A stretch of DNA of 50,619 nt from TMED78 sp036337035 (lineage in GTDB: Bacteria; Pseudomonadota; Gammaproteobacteria; Steroidobacterales; Rariloculaceae): positions 1 through 50,619 of the forward strand of contig JAYZFC010000009.1 of NCBI GenBank assembly GCA_036337035.1. Reading direction: 5' to 3'. Shown here piece by piece: positions 35,889 to 44,086 of this stretch. The position numbers were made by a program, and so were the translations under genes. Within the stretch, counting starts at the first letter, position 1, and the number at the start of each line of letters is the position of its first letter. The notes under the pieces are model-generated. The model had not been told where the DNA came from. It worked only from the letters and a program-made list of their open reading frames with translations, and did no database searches.

Positions 35889-36341
35889 ATGCCTACACCT
35901 TTATCAGAACAATTAGATCGACGAAATGCTATAGCTAAAATTATCAAAGAAAATAATGTAGTTAGGCAAAAAGAAATAGTTACCCTTCTCCAAAATAGGG
36001 GTTATGGGGTCACTCAATCTAGTGTTAGTCGAGATCTAAAAGAGATGGGTATTAATAAGCTTAACTCAAGCTATGTCATGCCTGATAAAAAAACAAGTAT
36101 AAAAAATTTTACTTTGGAAAATGTTGGGATTTTTATTAATGAAGTTATAAGTGCTGGCCCTAACCTTCTTGTTCTTAAAACAGAAATAGGAGCAGCACAG
36201 ACAGTAGCGGTAACTTTAGATGAAAATAACTGGCCTGAAATAATAGCAACTTTATCTGGCGATGATACTATTTTTATTGCTACCCAAAATATTTCTCAAC
36301 AAAATAAAATCAAAATAAAATTAAATAAGGATTTTGCATAA
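35889..36341 (+). CDS. argR: Arginine repressor ArgR
   Basis: A 150-residue regulator with the usual two halves. The N-terminal winged helix-turn-helix is IAKIIKENNVVRQKEIVTLLQNRGYGVTQSSVSRDLKEMGI. The C-terminal hexamerisation and arginine-binding domain is GPNLLVLKTEIGAAQTVAVTLDENNWPEIIATLSGDDTIFIAT. The start is the ATG at 35889 (MPTPLSEQ); the frame extends 21 codons upstream but those codons would cover the promoter repeat. It is the first gene of the arginine operon, overlapping argG by one base, and probably represses the operon with arginine as co-repressor. Confidence 0.93.
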   Translation: MPTPLSEQLDRRNAIAKIIKENNVVRQKEIVTLLQNRGYGVTQSSVSRDLKEMGINKLNSSYVMPDKKTSIKNFTLENVGIFINEVISAGPNLLVLKTEIGAAQTVAVTLDENNWPEIIATLSGDDTIFIATQNISQQNKIKIKLNKDFA

Positions 36342-37549
36342 TGACTAATAAAAAATCTCCTATTGTACTTGCTTTTTCTGGTGGCCTAGACACTTCTTTT
36401 TGTGTTCCTTGGTTAAAGAAAACATACAAAAAACCTGTAATAACTGTAACTGTAGATACAGGTGGTATTAATAATAAAACTTCAAAGTATCTACAAAATC
36501 GCTCTGATCAACTAGGTGCTGATAATCATATTTTGGTTGATGCAAAAAATGATTTTTTTAATGAAGTTCTTAAATATTTAATTATAGGTAACATAAAAAA
36601 AGGGCAAATGTACCCTTTATGTGTAGGCTCTGAAAGGGGAATACAAGCTAAATATCTAGCTAAGATTGCTAAAGAAATGGGTTCTTCAACTATAGCACAT
36701 GGATGTACAGCTGCAGGAAATGATCAAGTAAGGTTTGAAATAATTATAAAAACCTTAGCTCCTGATCTAGAAGTATTAGCGCCTGTAAGAGATCACTCTT
36801 GGGCAAGAAAAGATCAGCTAGATTATTTAAAAAAATTAAACTTGCCTGCACCTAAATCTGGATCAGCCTATTCCATAAATAGAGGTCTATGGGGCGTAAC
36901 TATTGGTGGCTCTGAAACTCTTGATTCCAAAGAAAGTATTCCTGAGTCAGCTTGGGAGCTTAGCTCTGGCGCTTTCAGTTCTCCATTGAATGAACAAAAA
37001 ATATTTATTGAATTTAATCAAGGTATCCCCGTATCCATAAATAGTGAAAAGTTGAATCCAGTTAATATTATTGAAAAGTTAGAATTAATAGGAAAAGGTT
37101 TTGGTATAGGTCGAGGCATTCACTTAGGTGATACAATATTAGGCATAAAAGGACGAGTAGCATTTGAAGCACCGGCAGCTAATATTTTAATTGCTGCTCA
37201 CCGTGAGCTAGAAAAACTTACACTTACTTCTCAGCAATTAAAGACTAAAGAACAAATAAGCCTCCAATATTGTGAGCTTATTCATGAAGGAAAACAGCTA
37301 GACCCTGTCTGTCAAGATATACAAGCTCTATTTACATCATCACAAAAAAATGTTTCTGGTAAAGTTGAATGTCTATTACGTCCTGGATCTATTTTTATTA
37401 TTGGTGTTGAATCTCCCTTCTCTCTTCTATCAGCAAGTAAAGGAAAATATGGTGAGACTATAGGCGAATGGGATGCTAGAGATGCATTGGGTCTCTCAAA
37501 AATATTATCTTTACCTGGTATTTTACATAGCCGAGCTAAGGAGAAATAA
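36341..37549 (+). CDS. argG: Argininosuccinate synthase
   Basis: A 402-residue enzyme that condenses citrulline with aspartate using ATP. The ATP-binding loop AFSGGLDTSF is at the N-terminus, with IAHGCTAAGNDQVRFE and YSINRGLWGVTIGGSETLD further on. The C-terminus (GKVECLLRPGSIFIIGVESPFSLL and GEWDARDALGLSKILSLPG) resembles the Bacteroidetes-type ArgG more than the E. coli type. The ATG overlaps the argR stop codon by one base. Confidence 0.95.
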   Translation: MTNKKSPIVLAFSGGLDTSFCVPWLKKTYKKPVITVTVDTGGINNKTSKYLQNRSDQLGADNHILVDAKNDFFNEVLKYLIIGNIKKGQMYPLCVGSERGIQAKYLAKIAKEMGSSTIAHGCTAAGNDQVRFEIIIKTLAPDLEVLAPVRDHSWARKDQLDYLKKLNLPAPKSGSAYSINRGLWGVTIGGSETLDSKESIPESAWELSSGAFSSPLNEQKIFIEFNQGIPVSINSEKLNPVNIIEKLELIGKGFGIGRGIHLGDTILGIKGRVAFEAPAANILIAAHRELEKLTLTSQQLKTKEQISLQYCELIHEGKQLDPVCQDIQALFTSSQKNVSGKVECLLRPGSIFIIGVESPFSLLSASKGKYGETIGEWDARDALGLSKILSLPGILHSRAKEK

Positions 37550-37550
37550 A

Positions 37551-38627
37551 ATGAAATCCTTAATAGTAGATAAAATTTCTTCTGTAACAATTGGTAATGA
37601 AATTGGTCGAAAAATAAGGATCAGTGCGGATATTCCTTGTGAGGAAGGAATTATTATTGCAGTGAAAATACTGAATAATAAATCTCGCTATAATACTCTT
37701 GAGCTTACAAGTGGGCGCATGGCACAAATTAAAAAGGGCGATATAATTGTTGGGGCGCTTGGTCATAGAAATGCGTTATTTGGCTACTCAGGCCATATAC
37801 CAAAAAAACTTTCAACTGGTGACAAAATTCAAGTTCTAAACCTTGGGGGTGTATTAGGTATTTGTGATTCTATTAATATTAGTCAAGGGTCTCCTTTTGA
37901 CTGCGAAGTCCTAGGAGTTGTTTTAGAATTTCCTTTTTTAGGCGAAAGGATTGGGGTTCCTGCTAAAGTAGGAAAAGCTAAAAAAAAGATAGAAGAAAAA
38001 TTAAACCTAAATGGAACACCTATTATTGCTATAGCTGGAACTTGTATGGATTCAGGAAAAACTGTTGCAGCATGTTCAATAATTAGTCAACTAAATCATA
38101 ATGGAATTATTGTCGATGCATTCAAAAGTACTGGTGTTGCTCTTCGTCGAGATATACTTGCAATGGAAGATGCGGGTGCTAGAAATACAGAAATATTTTC
38201 TGACTATGGAGTAGTAGCAACCACTTCAAGAAATTCTGCATCTGTAACTAAAAAGATTCTTAATTCTATCTCTATAGAAAAGCCAGATGTTATTGTCTGT
38301 GAATTTGGAGATGGAATTCTTGGTGCATATGGTGTTGAATCAATTTTATCAGATAAAGATCTTAGCAAATCGATTTCATCTATTGTTCTTTGTGCAAATG
38401 ACCCTATGGGTGCCTGGGGAGGAGTTAAAATGCTAAAAGATCACTTTAATCTAATCCCTGATCTTTTAACTGGTCCTGCAACAGATAATCAAGTAGGTAT
38501 AGATATAATAGAAAAACAAAGTAATATAAAAGCAATAAATGCTCTTACTAATTCAGCTAAATTAGGAAATTATATTGAGTCAAAACTCTCACTTCAAAAA
38601 AACAAATTAGGTGCTCAAAATGAATAA
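37551..38627 (+). CDS. P-loop protein of unknown function in the arginine operon
   Basis: A 358-residue protein I do not recognise. Residues 1-140 look like beta-rich domains (MAQIKKGDIIVGALGHRNALFGYSG). The second half is a P-loop NTPase: Walker A GTCMDSGKT at 163-171, FKSTG at 191-195, DAGARNTEIFSDYG at 207-220 and EFGDG at 251-255, reminiscent of the dethiobiotin-synthetase/CobQ fold. Start ATG 37551 follows AAGGAG; argG ends one base upstream and argC overlaps by 8. Its place makes a role in arginine synthesis likely, perhaps a step not otherwise encoded here, but this is inference. I considered DUF1611 and found no convincing match. Confidence 0.75.
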   Translation: MKSLIVDKISSVTIGNEIGRKIRISADIPCEEGIIIAVKILNNKSRYNTLELTSGRMAQIKKGDIIVGALGHRNALFGYSGHIPKKLSTGDKIQVLNLGGVLGICDSINISQGSPFDCEVLGVVLEFPFLGERIGVPAKVGKAKKKIEEKLNLNGTPIIAIAGTCMDSGKTVAACSIISQLNHNGIIVDAFKSTGVALRRDILAMEDAGARNTEIFSDYGVVATTSRNSASVTKKILNSISIEKPDVIVCEFGDGILGAYGVESILSDKDLSKSISSIVLCANDPMGAWGGVKMLKDHFNLIPDLLTGPATDNQVGIDIIEKQSNIKAINALTNSAKLGNYIESKLSLQKNKLGAQNE

Positions 38628-39681
38628 TAAGATTCCTGTAATAATCCTAGGAGGATCAGGCTATGTAGGTGGAGAGTTACTTCGACTACTATCTTTTAAT
38701 CCAAATTTTTATGTAGATTTAGTTATATCAGATAGTCAAGAAGGTAAGCTTATAGCTGAAGTTTTTCCACATCTAAAAAATATTCTTCCTTCTAAAAAAT
38801 TTATTTCCTTAAATGTAGGATTAGAAAAATTGAATAATAATAATCACTGGGTTGTCATATCTGCTGCAAATCATGGTAAATCAGCACATTCAATAAATAA
38901 AATTATTTCTAAATCTAAAAAGAAAAAAATAAAAATTAATATTATAGATATTGCAGCTGACTTTCGATTCGATAACAAAAGCTACTTTGAAGATACATAT
39001 AACCAGAAGCACTCAGCACCAGAAATTATTGAATCTTTTTACTGCGGCATCCCTGAGCAATTGAAAAAAATAAATAAAAAAAATATTGCTCATCCAGGCT
39101 GCTTTGCTACATCTATGCTTCTATCTATTATGCCTTTGGTAGAAAATAATATAACTGAATTAGAATTCTCAACTAGTGCAGTAACAGGTAGTACTGGGTC
39201 AGGTAGTCAACCAAAATTAAATACTCATCATCCTATCCGAGATAGTAATTTTTTTGCGTACAACCCTCTTAAACATCGCCATTCAATAGAAGTAATCCAT
39301 CTTATTAAGAAAATTACAAAGAAAGAAATATCACTTAATTTTGTTCCTCACTCAGGACCCTTTACTCGAGGAATACATGCTACAACTTTCTGTAAACTAA
39401 AAGATGGTTATGATGACATTATGATTAATAAGATATTTAGTGATTACTATAAAAATAATCATTTTATTGATGTAGTAAATGCTCCACCTAAAATGAAAGA
39501 TATCGTTGGAACAAATAATGCTCAAATATATATTTCAACAAATCATAATTATTTGGTTATCTTTTGTGTTATTGATAATCTGATAAAAGGTGCAGCTGGA
39601 GGGGCAATTCAGCTTGCTAATAAGCTAATTGGATGTGCTGAAGAAGACGGATTAAAAATTCCTCCAATAGGATGGGCCTGA
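38620..39681 (+). CDS. argC: N-acetyl-gamma-glutamyl-phosphate reductase
   Basis: A 353-residue NADPH-dependent enzyme that reduces acyl-glutamyl phosphate to the semialdehyde. Rossmann motif GGSGYVGGELLRLL, active-site HPGCFATS with catalytic Cys, and VPHSGPFTRGIHATTF are typical. The start is the ATG at 38620, overlapping the end of the previous gene by 8 bases. An upstream GTG at 38611 is the longest-frame alternative. The stop overlaps the argD start by one base (TGATG). Confidence 0.95.
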   Translation: MNNKIPVIILGGSGYVGGELLRLLSFNPNFYVDLVISDSQEGKLIAEVFPHLKNILPSKKFISLNVGLEKLNNNNHWVVISAANHGKSAHSINKIISKSKKKKIKINIIDIAADFRFDNKSYFEDTYNQKHSAPEIIESFYCGIPEQLKKINKKNIAHPGCFATSMLLSIMPLVENNITELEFSTSAVTGSTGSGSQPKLNTHHPIRDSNFFAYNPLKHRHSIEVIHLIKKITKKEISLNFVPHSGPFTRGIHATTFCKLKDGYDDIMINKIFSDYYKNNHFIDVVNAPPKMKDIVGTNNAQIYISTNHNYLVIFCVIDNLIKGAAGGAIQLANKLIGCAEEDGLKIPPIGWA

Positions 39682-40829
39682 TGAATAAATACAAAGCGCA
39701 TCTCCAAGAAGTATACCCTGTTCTTCCCTTTGAACCTTCAAAGGGTGAGGGTGTTTTTCTTAAAGACGATAATAACAGAGAAGTTCTAGATCTTTATGGT
39801 GGGCATGCAGTCGCTTGCTTAGGATATAATCATCACAAATTAACATCTGCTATTATTGATCAAGCAAAAAATCTTCTTTTTCAGAGCAATGCAGTTGTAA
39901 TGAAATCTAGAGATGAAGCGGCTGAAAAATTATCTGAATTTGCTCCAAAAGAACTAAATCGAATATTTTTTGTAAATAGTGGTGCAGAAGCAAATGAAAA
40001 TGCTATACGTATTGCACTTCAGATAACAGGTAGAAATAAAGTTATAGCCATAGAAAATGCATTTCATGGTAGGACAGCTGCAGCTGGAGCAGTGACTTGG
40101 GGATCCAAAAAAAAATGGTACGGATTTCCGTCAACACCTATGGAGGTTGAATTTGTTCCGAGAGATGATATTGACTTATTAAAAAAAGCTATAGATAAAA
40201 ATACTGCAGCATTAATTATTGAGCCAATACAAGGAGTTGCTGGTGCTTACAAATTTTCTAATGAATTTATTGAAAATATTTATATTGAGTGCAAAAAAAA
40301 TAATTCCTTACTAATTTTTGATGAAGTTCAAACTGGAATAGGTAGGCTTGGTGTGCCATTTGGTGCAAACTATTTTCAGATCACTCCTGACTTACTAACT
40401 ACAGCAAAATCAATAGGTGGTGGTCTTCCATGTGGTGCAATAATAATGAAGCAAGGAATAGCAAAAAATCTTGGGGCTGGATCTCTAGGAACAACTTTTG
40501 GAGGAGGCCCTCTAGCTTCTATAGCAATTAGTGCTGTTATAGATACTATAAATAAAGAAAATCTCATGGATAATATAAATAATGTATCAAAGTATATATT
40601 TGATACCTGTAAAGTAGGAGCAGTTATAGATATTCAAGGAGCAGGATTTCTTCTTGGTCTTAAAACTGAAATTCCTGCTAAAATTTTAAGAGATAAATTA
40701 TTGGAAAAAAATATAATGACTGGAACTAGTAGTGACCCTAATATAGTAAGGTTACTTCCTCCATTTATACTTAATAAATCACATGTTGATAACCTATCAT
40801 TAGCCTTAAAGGAAATTAATAATGAATAA
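39681..40829 (+). CDS. argD: Acetylornithine/succinylornithine aminotransferase
   Basis: A 382-residue PLP enzyme transferring an amino group to acylglutamate semialdehyde. VLDLYGGHAVACLGYNHHKL is the form seen in Bacteroidetes-type ArgD. NSGAEANENAIRIALQ, FHGRTAAAGAVT, LLIFDEVQTGIGRLG and TTAKSIGGGLPCGAII (PLP lysine in AKS) are all present. The start is taken as ATG 39681; an in-frame ATG lies three codons upstream at 39672. It overlaps argF' by 8 bases. Confidence 0.94.
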   Translation: MNKYKAHLQEVYPVLPFEPSKGEGVFLKDDNNREVLDLYGGHAVACLGYNHHKLTSAIIDQAKNLLFQSNAVVMKSRDEAAEKLSEFAPKELNRIFFVNSGAEANENAIRIALQITGRNKVIAIENAFHGRTAAAGAVTWGSKKKWYGFPSTPMEVEFVPRDDIDLLKKAIDKNTAALIIEPIQGVAGAYKFSNEFIENIYIECKKNNSLLIFDEVQTGIGRLGVPFGANYFQITPDLLTTAKSIGGGLPCGAIIMKQGIAKNLGAGSLGTTFGGGPLASIAISAVIDTINKENLMDNINNVSKYIFDTCKVGAVIDIQGAGFLLGLKTEIPAKILRDKLLEKNIMTGTSSDPNIVRLLPPFILNKSHVDNLSLALKEINNE

Positions 40830-41823
40830 TTTTAATGATCTTGCTGATTTTAATAATGATGAAATTTATAATTTGCTAGATTTAGCGAATCAGCTAGAAA
40901 AAACCCCTGAACCAGATGCCTTAAAGGGTAAGGTATTGTCTTTACTTTTCCTAAGCCCTTCGCTTAGAACTCTCGCCTCCTTCCAAGCAGGGATGTCTAG
41001 AATGGGTGGTAGCTCCTTTGTTATTTCACCTGATATGTCAATACATGGTTTAGAAACCAGGCATGGAATAGTGATGGATGGTTCAGCAGCAGAGCATATC
41101 AAGGAAGCTGTCCCGGTTATTGCTTCTTATGGAGATATAGTAGGCATTAGATCTTTTGCAGAAAGAGAAAATTTAGATGATGATTTGAATGATATCAAAT
41201 TTAAAAACCTCTCATCATTGGTTAATAAACCTTTAATTAATATGGAATCTGCCATTCAACATCCTTGTCAAAATTTAGCTGACTGGAAAACAATGGATAA
41301 TTTAGATATTCCTAAGAATGGAGGAAAGTTTGTTTTATCTTGGGCATATCATCCCAATGCACTCCCTCTTGCCGTTCCTTCATCAACTCTAATAATGGCT
41401 GCTAAGCGAGGCATGGATGTAACTATATTACGCCCTAAAGGATTTGAATTACCTAAAACTATAATGGAAAAAGCTGCTGCTGAAGCCAAAAAATCTGGAG
41501 GAAGTATTCTAGAATCTAGTAATAAAAATGAAGCTATGGAAGATGCTGATGTAATCTATGCTAAGTCTTGGTCATCAACTTTAAATTATGGAGATAAGAA
41601 TAAAGATAAATTGTTAAGGGAAAATTTTATTGATTGGTGTGTTGATGAAAGTTGGTTTAAAACTGCTAAAAATGAATGTAAATTTATGCACTGTTTACCA
41701 GTTAGAAGAGGTGTGGTTGTTTCTGATGAAGTTTTAGATAGTCCTCGAAGTATCGTAATACAGGAAGCGCATAATCGTATGTATGCTCAGATGGCAGTTT
41801 TATATAGGATGATAAAAGGATAA
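40822..41823 (+). CDS. argF': N-acetyl/N-succinylornithine carbamoyltransferase
   Basis: A 333-residue transcarbamylase of the acylornithine group, not OTCase. ETRHGIVMDGSAAEHIKEAVPVIASYGDIVGIRSFA, INMESAIQHPCQNLAD, FVLSWAYHPNALPLAVP, GMDVTILRPKGFEL and ADVIYAKSW match Xanthomonas AOTCase and Bacteroides SOTCase. The residue that separates them (Glu in AOTCase, Pro in SOTCase) is Ala90 here, so the substrate is undecided. The carbamoyl-phosphate motif reads SLRTL (47-51) where SxRTR is usual. HCLPVRRG near the C-terminus is conserved. It is in the middle of the operon. Confidence 0.9.
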   Translation: MNNFNDLADFNNDEIYNLLDLANQLEKTPEPDALKGKVLSLLFLSPSLRTLASFQAGMSRMGGSSFVISPDMSIHGLETRHGIVMDGSAAEHIKEAVPVIASYGDIVGIRSFAERENLDDDLNDIKFKNLSSLVNKPLINMESAIQHPCQNLADWKTMDNLDIPKNGGKFVLSWAYHPNALPLAVPSSTLIMAAKRGMDVTILRPKGFELPKTIMEKAAAEAKKSGGSILESSNKNEAMEDADVIYAKSWSSTLNYGDKNKDKLLRENFIDWCVDESWFKTAKNECKFMHCLPVRRGVVVSDEVLDSPRSIVIQEAHNRMYAQMAVLYRMIKG

Positions 41824-41826
41824 AAA

Positions 41827-42756
41827 ATGATTGAATTAAAAAAAAGTGAGCGGGCAATAGTAGTCTCTGCATTGAAGAGGGCTGCTCCATATATTCGTAT
41901 GTTTAAAGGAAAAATATTTGTCTTAAAAATTGGAGGAGAGGCAATAATATCTTCTGAAAAAACAAAATCAATCGTTGAGCAGATAGGAATTTTACATGAT
42001 CTTGGTATTAAAGTTATTTTGGTCCATGGAGGAGGCCCACAATCTACAGAATTAGCTAAATCACTTGGTATAGATAGTAAATTTATTGAAGGACGGCGTG
42101 TCACAGATGAGAAAACGCTTGAAATTTCAGCAATGGTTCTAAACGGACAAATTAATACTAAATTATTAGCATGCTTTAGGGATCTCTCTATTCCTGCTGT
42201 TGGAATAAGCGGAGTAGATGCTGGACTTATCACAGCTAGTAAAAGACCTGTTGTAAAAAATAATAAAAATGGAGAAGTAAAAGACTATGGCTTTGTTGGT
42301 GATATTGAAAGTGTCGATGCTAATATTCTATACAAACAATTAGAAAATGGCTTAGTTCCTGTTGTGAGTCCTTTGTCTGCTGATGAAAAAGGAACATTAT
42401 TAAATATAAATGCTGATACTGTTGCTGCATCAATAGCTGCCTCGGTAAAAGCAGAAAAGTTAATACTAGCTATGGCGGCGCCTGGAATTCTTGAAAATAA
42501 GAATAATGCTGATTCTATGATTTCATATGTAGATATTAATGGCCTAAATAAACTAAAAAAAGAAGGTAAACTTGAAGATGGGATGCTCCCAAAGGCTAAT
42601 GCAATTGAATTAGCGCTTACGAGCAATGTGCCTCGTGTTCATGTTATTTCTTATAACCTAGCTGATAGTTTATTATTAGAAATATTTACAAATGATGGCA
42701 CGGGCACTCTAGTAGTGAATGATATTAATATTTTAAGTACAGCTGAAAAAGAGTAG
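41827..42756 (+). CDS. argB: Acetylglutamate kinase
   Basis: A 309-residue amino-acid kinase phosphorylating N-acetylglutamate (or the succinyl analogue if the pathway uses it). KIGGEAI near 34 and LVHGGGPQSTELA are the ATP and substrate glycine loops, followed by GRRVTDEKTLEI, VGISGVDAGLI, LLNINADTVAASIAASV and DGMLPKANAIELAL. There is no fused acetyltransferase domain, unlike the Xanthomonas ArgB/ArgA bifunctional enzyme, so it does not supply the missing first step. An AAGGA precedes the ATG. Confidence 0.94.
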   Translation: MIELKKSERAIVVSALKRAAPYIRMFKGKIFVLKIGGEAIISSEKTKSIVEQIGILHDLGIKVILVHGGGPQSTELAKSLGIDSKFIEGRRVTDEKTLEISAMVLNGQINTKLLACFRDLSIPAVGISGVDAGLITASKRPVVKNNKNGEVKDYGFVGDIESVDANILYKQLENGLVPVVSPLSADEKGTLLNINADTVAASIAASVKAEKLILAMAAPGILENKNNADSMISYVDINGLNKLKKEGKLEDGMLPKANAIELALTSNVPRVHVISYNLADSLLLEIFTNDGTGTLVVNDINILSTAEKE

Positions 42757-42765
42757 GAAATTATA

Positions 42766-43953
42766 ATGAAACGTTTATGGGATAAAGACCAGCCAATCGA
42801 TGAGTTAATTCTTAAATATACCGCAGGAAATGATTTTCATCTTGATGAGCGCCTAATAAAATATGATATTAAGTCATCTATTGCTCATATCAATATGCTG
42901 AAGGAAATGAACTTAGTAAAAAAAGATGACTGTAAGAAGATTTCTGAAGCATTGAAAATAATTGGTAAGGAGCATGAAAAAGGGGAATGGAAGATTGAGC
43001 TTAATCAAGAAGATGGACATACGGCCTTAGAAAATCATCTCGTAGAAAAACTTGGTTCACTAGGAGGATATATTCACCTTGGTCGATCTAGAAATGACCA
43101 GGTACTAGCTGCCTTAAGGCTCTATCTTAAAGATATAAGCTCTATAATTAATGAGGAGCTCATTAATCTAGTTAGTAAAATCAATATACTAATTGATGAA
43201 CAAGGTGAAATAGAAATTCCTGGATATACTCATACACAAAGGGGTATGCCTAGCTCAGTAAAGTTATGGGCTGAAGGATATATTGCAGAATTCTTAGATA
43301 ACGCAAAATCGATTAATAATGTTATTAGCCGAGCTGATAAAAATCCATTAGGTTCTGCTGCTGGATATGGCACACCTGGACTTAATATTGATCGTGATCT
43401 TACAACAAAAAAACTTGGTTTTAAATCAACGCATGAACCTGTAACAGCAGTGCAATTGAGTCGAGGAAAAGCCGAGGCTGAAATGATTTTTGAACTTACA
43501 ATGATATTAGGTGACCTAGCTAAGTTAGCATCTGATATTATTCTCTTTTATAGCTACGAATTTTCCTTCCTAGAAATAAAGAAGAGTATAACTACTGGCT
43601 CTTCAATAATGCCACAAAAAAATAATCCTGATGTCTTTGAGCTTGTTAGAAGTGCAGAATCTATAGGTATAGGTGCATTAATGGAAGTTTTATCAATATC
43701 TTCAAAACTTATATCTGGATATCATCGAGATCTACAAAGAATAAAAATGCCATTATTTAGGTCCATAGATATTACATTAGATTCTATTAAAATTATGTCT
43801 CATTCTATTACTAATATTTCTTTTAAAAAGGAAAAAATAAAGTTAAGTGATGATATGTATACAACTGAGCAGGCTAATAAGCTATCTTTAGAAAAAGAGA
43901 TACCATTTAGAGATGCTTATAATATTATTGCAAAAAAAATAAATGAAGAATAA
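42766..43953 (+). CDS. argH: Argininosuccinate lyase
   Basis: A 395-residue fumarase/aspartase-superfamily enzyme that splits argininosuccinate into arginine and fumarate. IHLGRSRNDQVL, IPGYTHTQRGMPSSVKLWAEGY, NPLGSAAGYGTPG and the signature GSSIMPQKNNPDVFELVRS are present, with SGYHRDLQ near the end. It resembles the shorter Bacteroidetes/Xanthomonas type rather than E. coli ArgH and has no fused ArgA domain. The end overlaps lptM by 11 bases. Confidence 0.95.
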   Translation: MKRLWDKDQPIDELILKYTAGNDFHLDERLIKYDIKSSIAHINMLKEMNLVKKDDCKKISEALKIIGKEHEKGEWKIELNQEDGHTALENHLVEKLGSLGGYIHLGRSRNDQVLAALRLYLKDISSIINEELINLVSKINILIDEQGEIEIPGYTHTQRGMPSSVKLWAEGYIAEFLDNAKSINNVISRADKNPLGSAAGYGTPGLNIDRDLTTKKLGFKSTHEPVTAVQLSRGKAEAEMIFELTMILGDLAKLASDIILFYSYEFSFLEIKKSITTGSSIMPQKNNPDVFELVRSAESIGIGALMEVLSISSKLISGYHRDLQRIKMPLFRSIDITLDSIKIMSHSITNISFKKEKIKLSDDMYTTEQANKLSLEKEIPFRDAYNIIAKKINEE

Positions 43954-44086
43954 TTTTTTTATTACTATTTTAATACTTTTCTCCGGATGTGGACAAAAAG
44001 GAGATCTAATATTAGTTCCTGCATCAAATGAAGTAAGCACTGAAGCCTATTTTATTAGCCATACAATAAAAAATAATTCAGAATAA
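43943..44086 (+). CDS. lptM: LPS translocon assembly lipoprotein LptM (YifL)
   Basis: A 47-residue lipoprotein. The signal peptide ends in FSGC (Cys16), then GQKGDLILVPA, the hallmark motif of LptM, and a short polar tail. E. coli LptM sits in the LptD-LptE translocon and assists LptD disulfide maturation. Its ATG lies inside the end of argH and its stop shares a base with the polA start (TAATG), so translation is coupled on both sides. In relatives lptM is followed by lysA-dapF; here it runs straight into polA. Its first 29 residues match those of the M16 peptidase at 19093 at 20 positions. Confidence 0.93.
   Translation: MKNNFFITILILFSGCGQKGDLILVPASNEVSTEAYFISHTIKNNSE

Noticed and set aside
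37551..38627. Calling the unknown arg-operon gene a DUF1611 protein
   Set aside because: The P-loop and K-TG segments look similar, but the N-terminal half and the rest of the family pattern do not agree.
40822..41823. Calling this gene ordinary ornithine carbamoyltransferase
   Set aside because: The VMDG-EHI-EA and YHP blocks belong to the acylornithine enzymes; the OTCase STRTR motif is not present.
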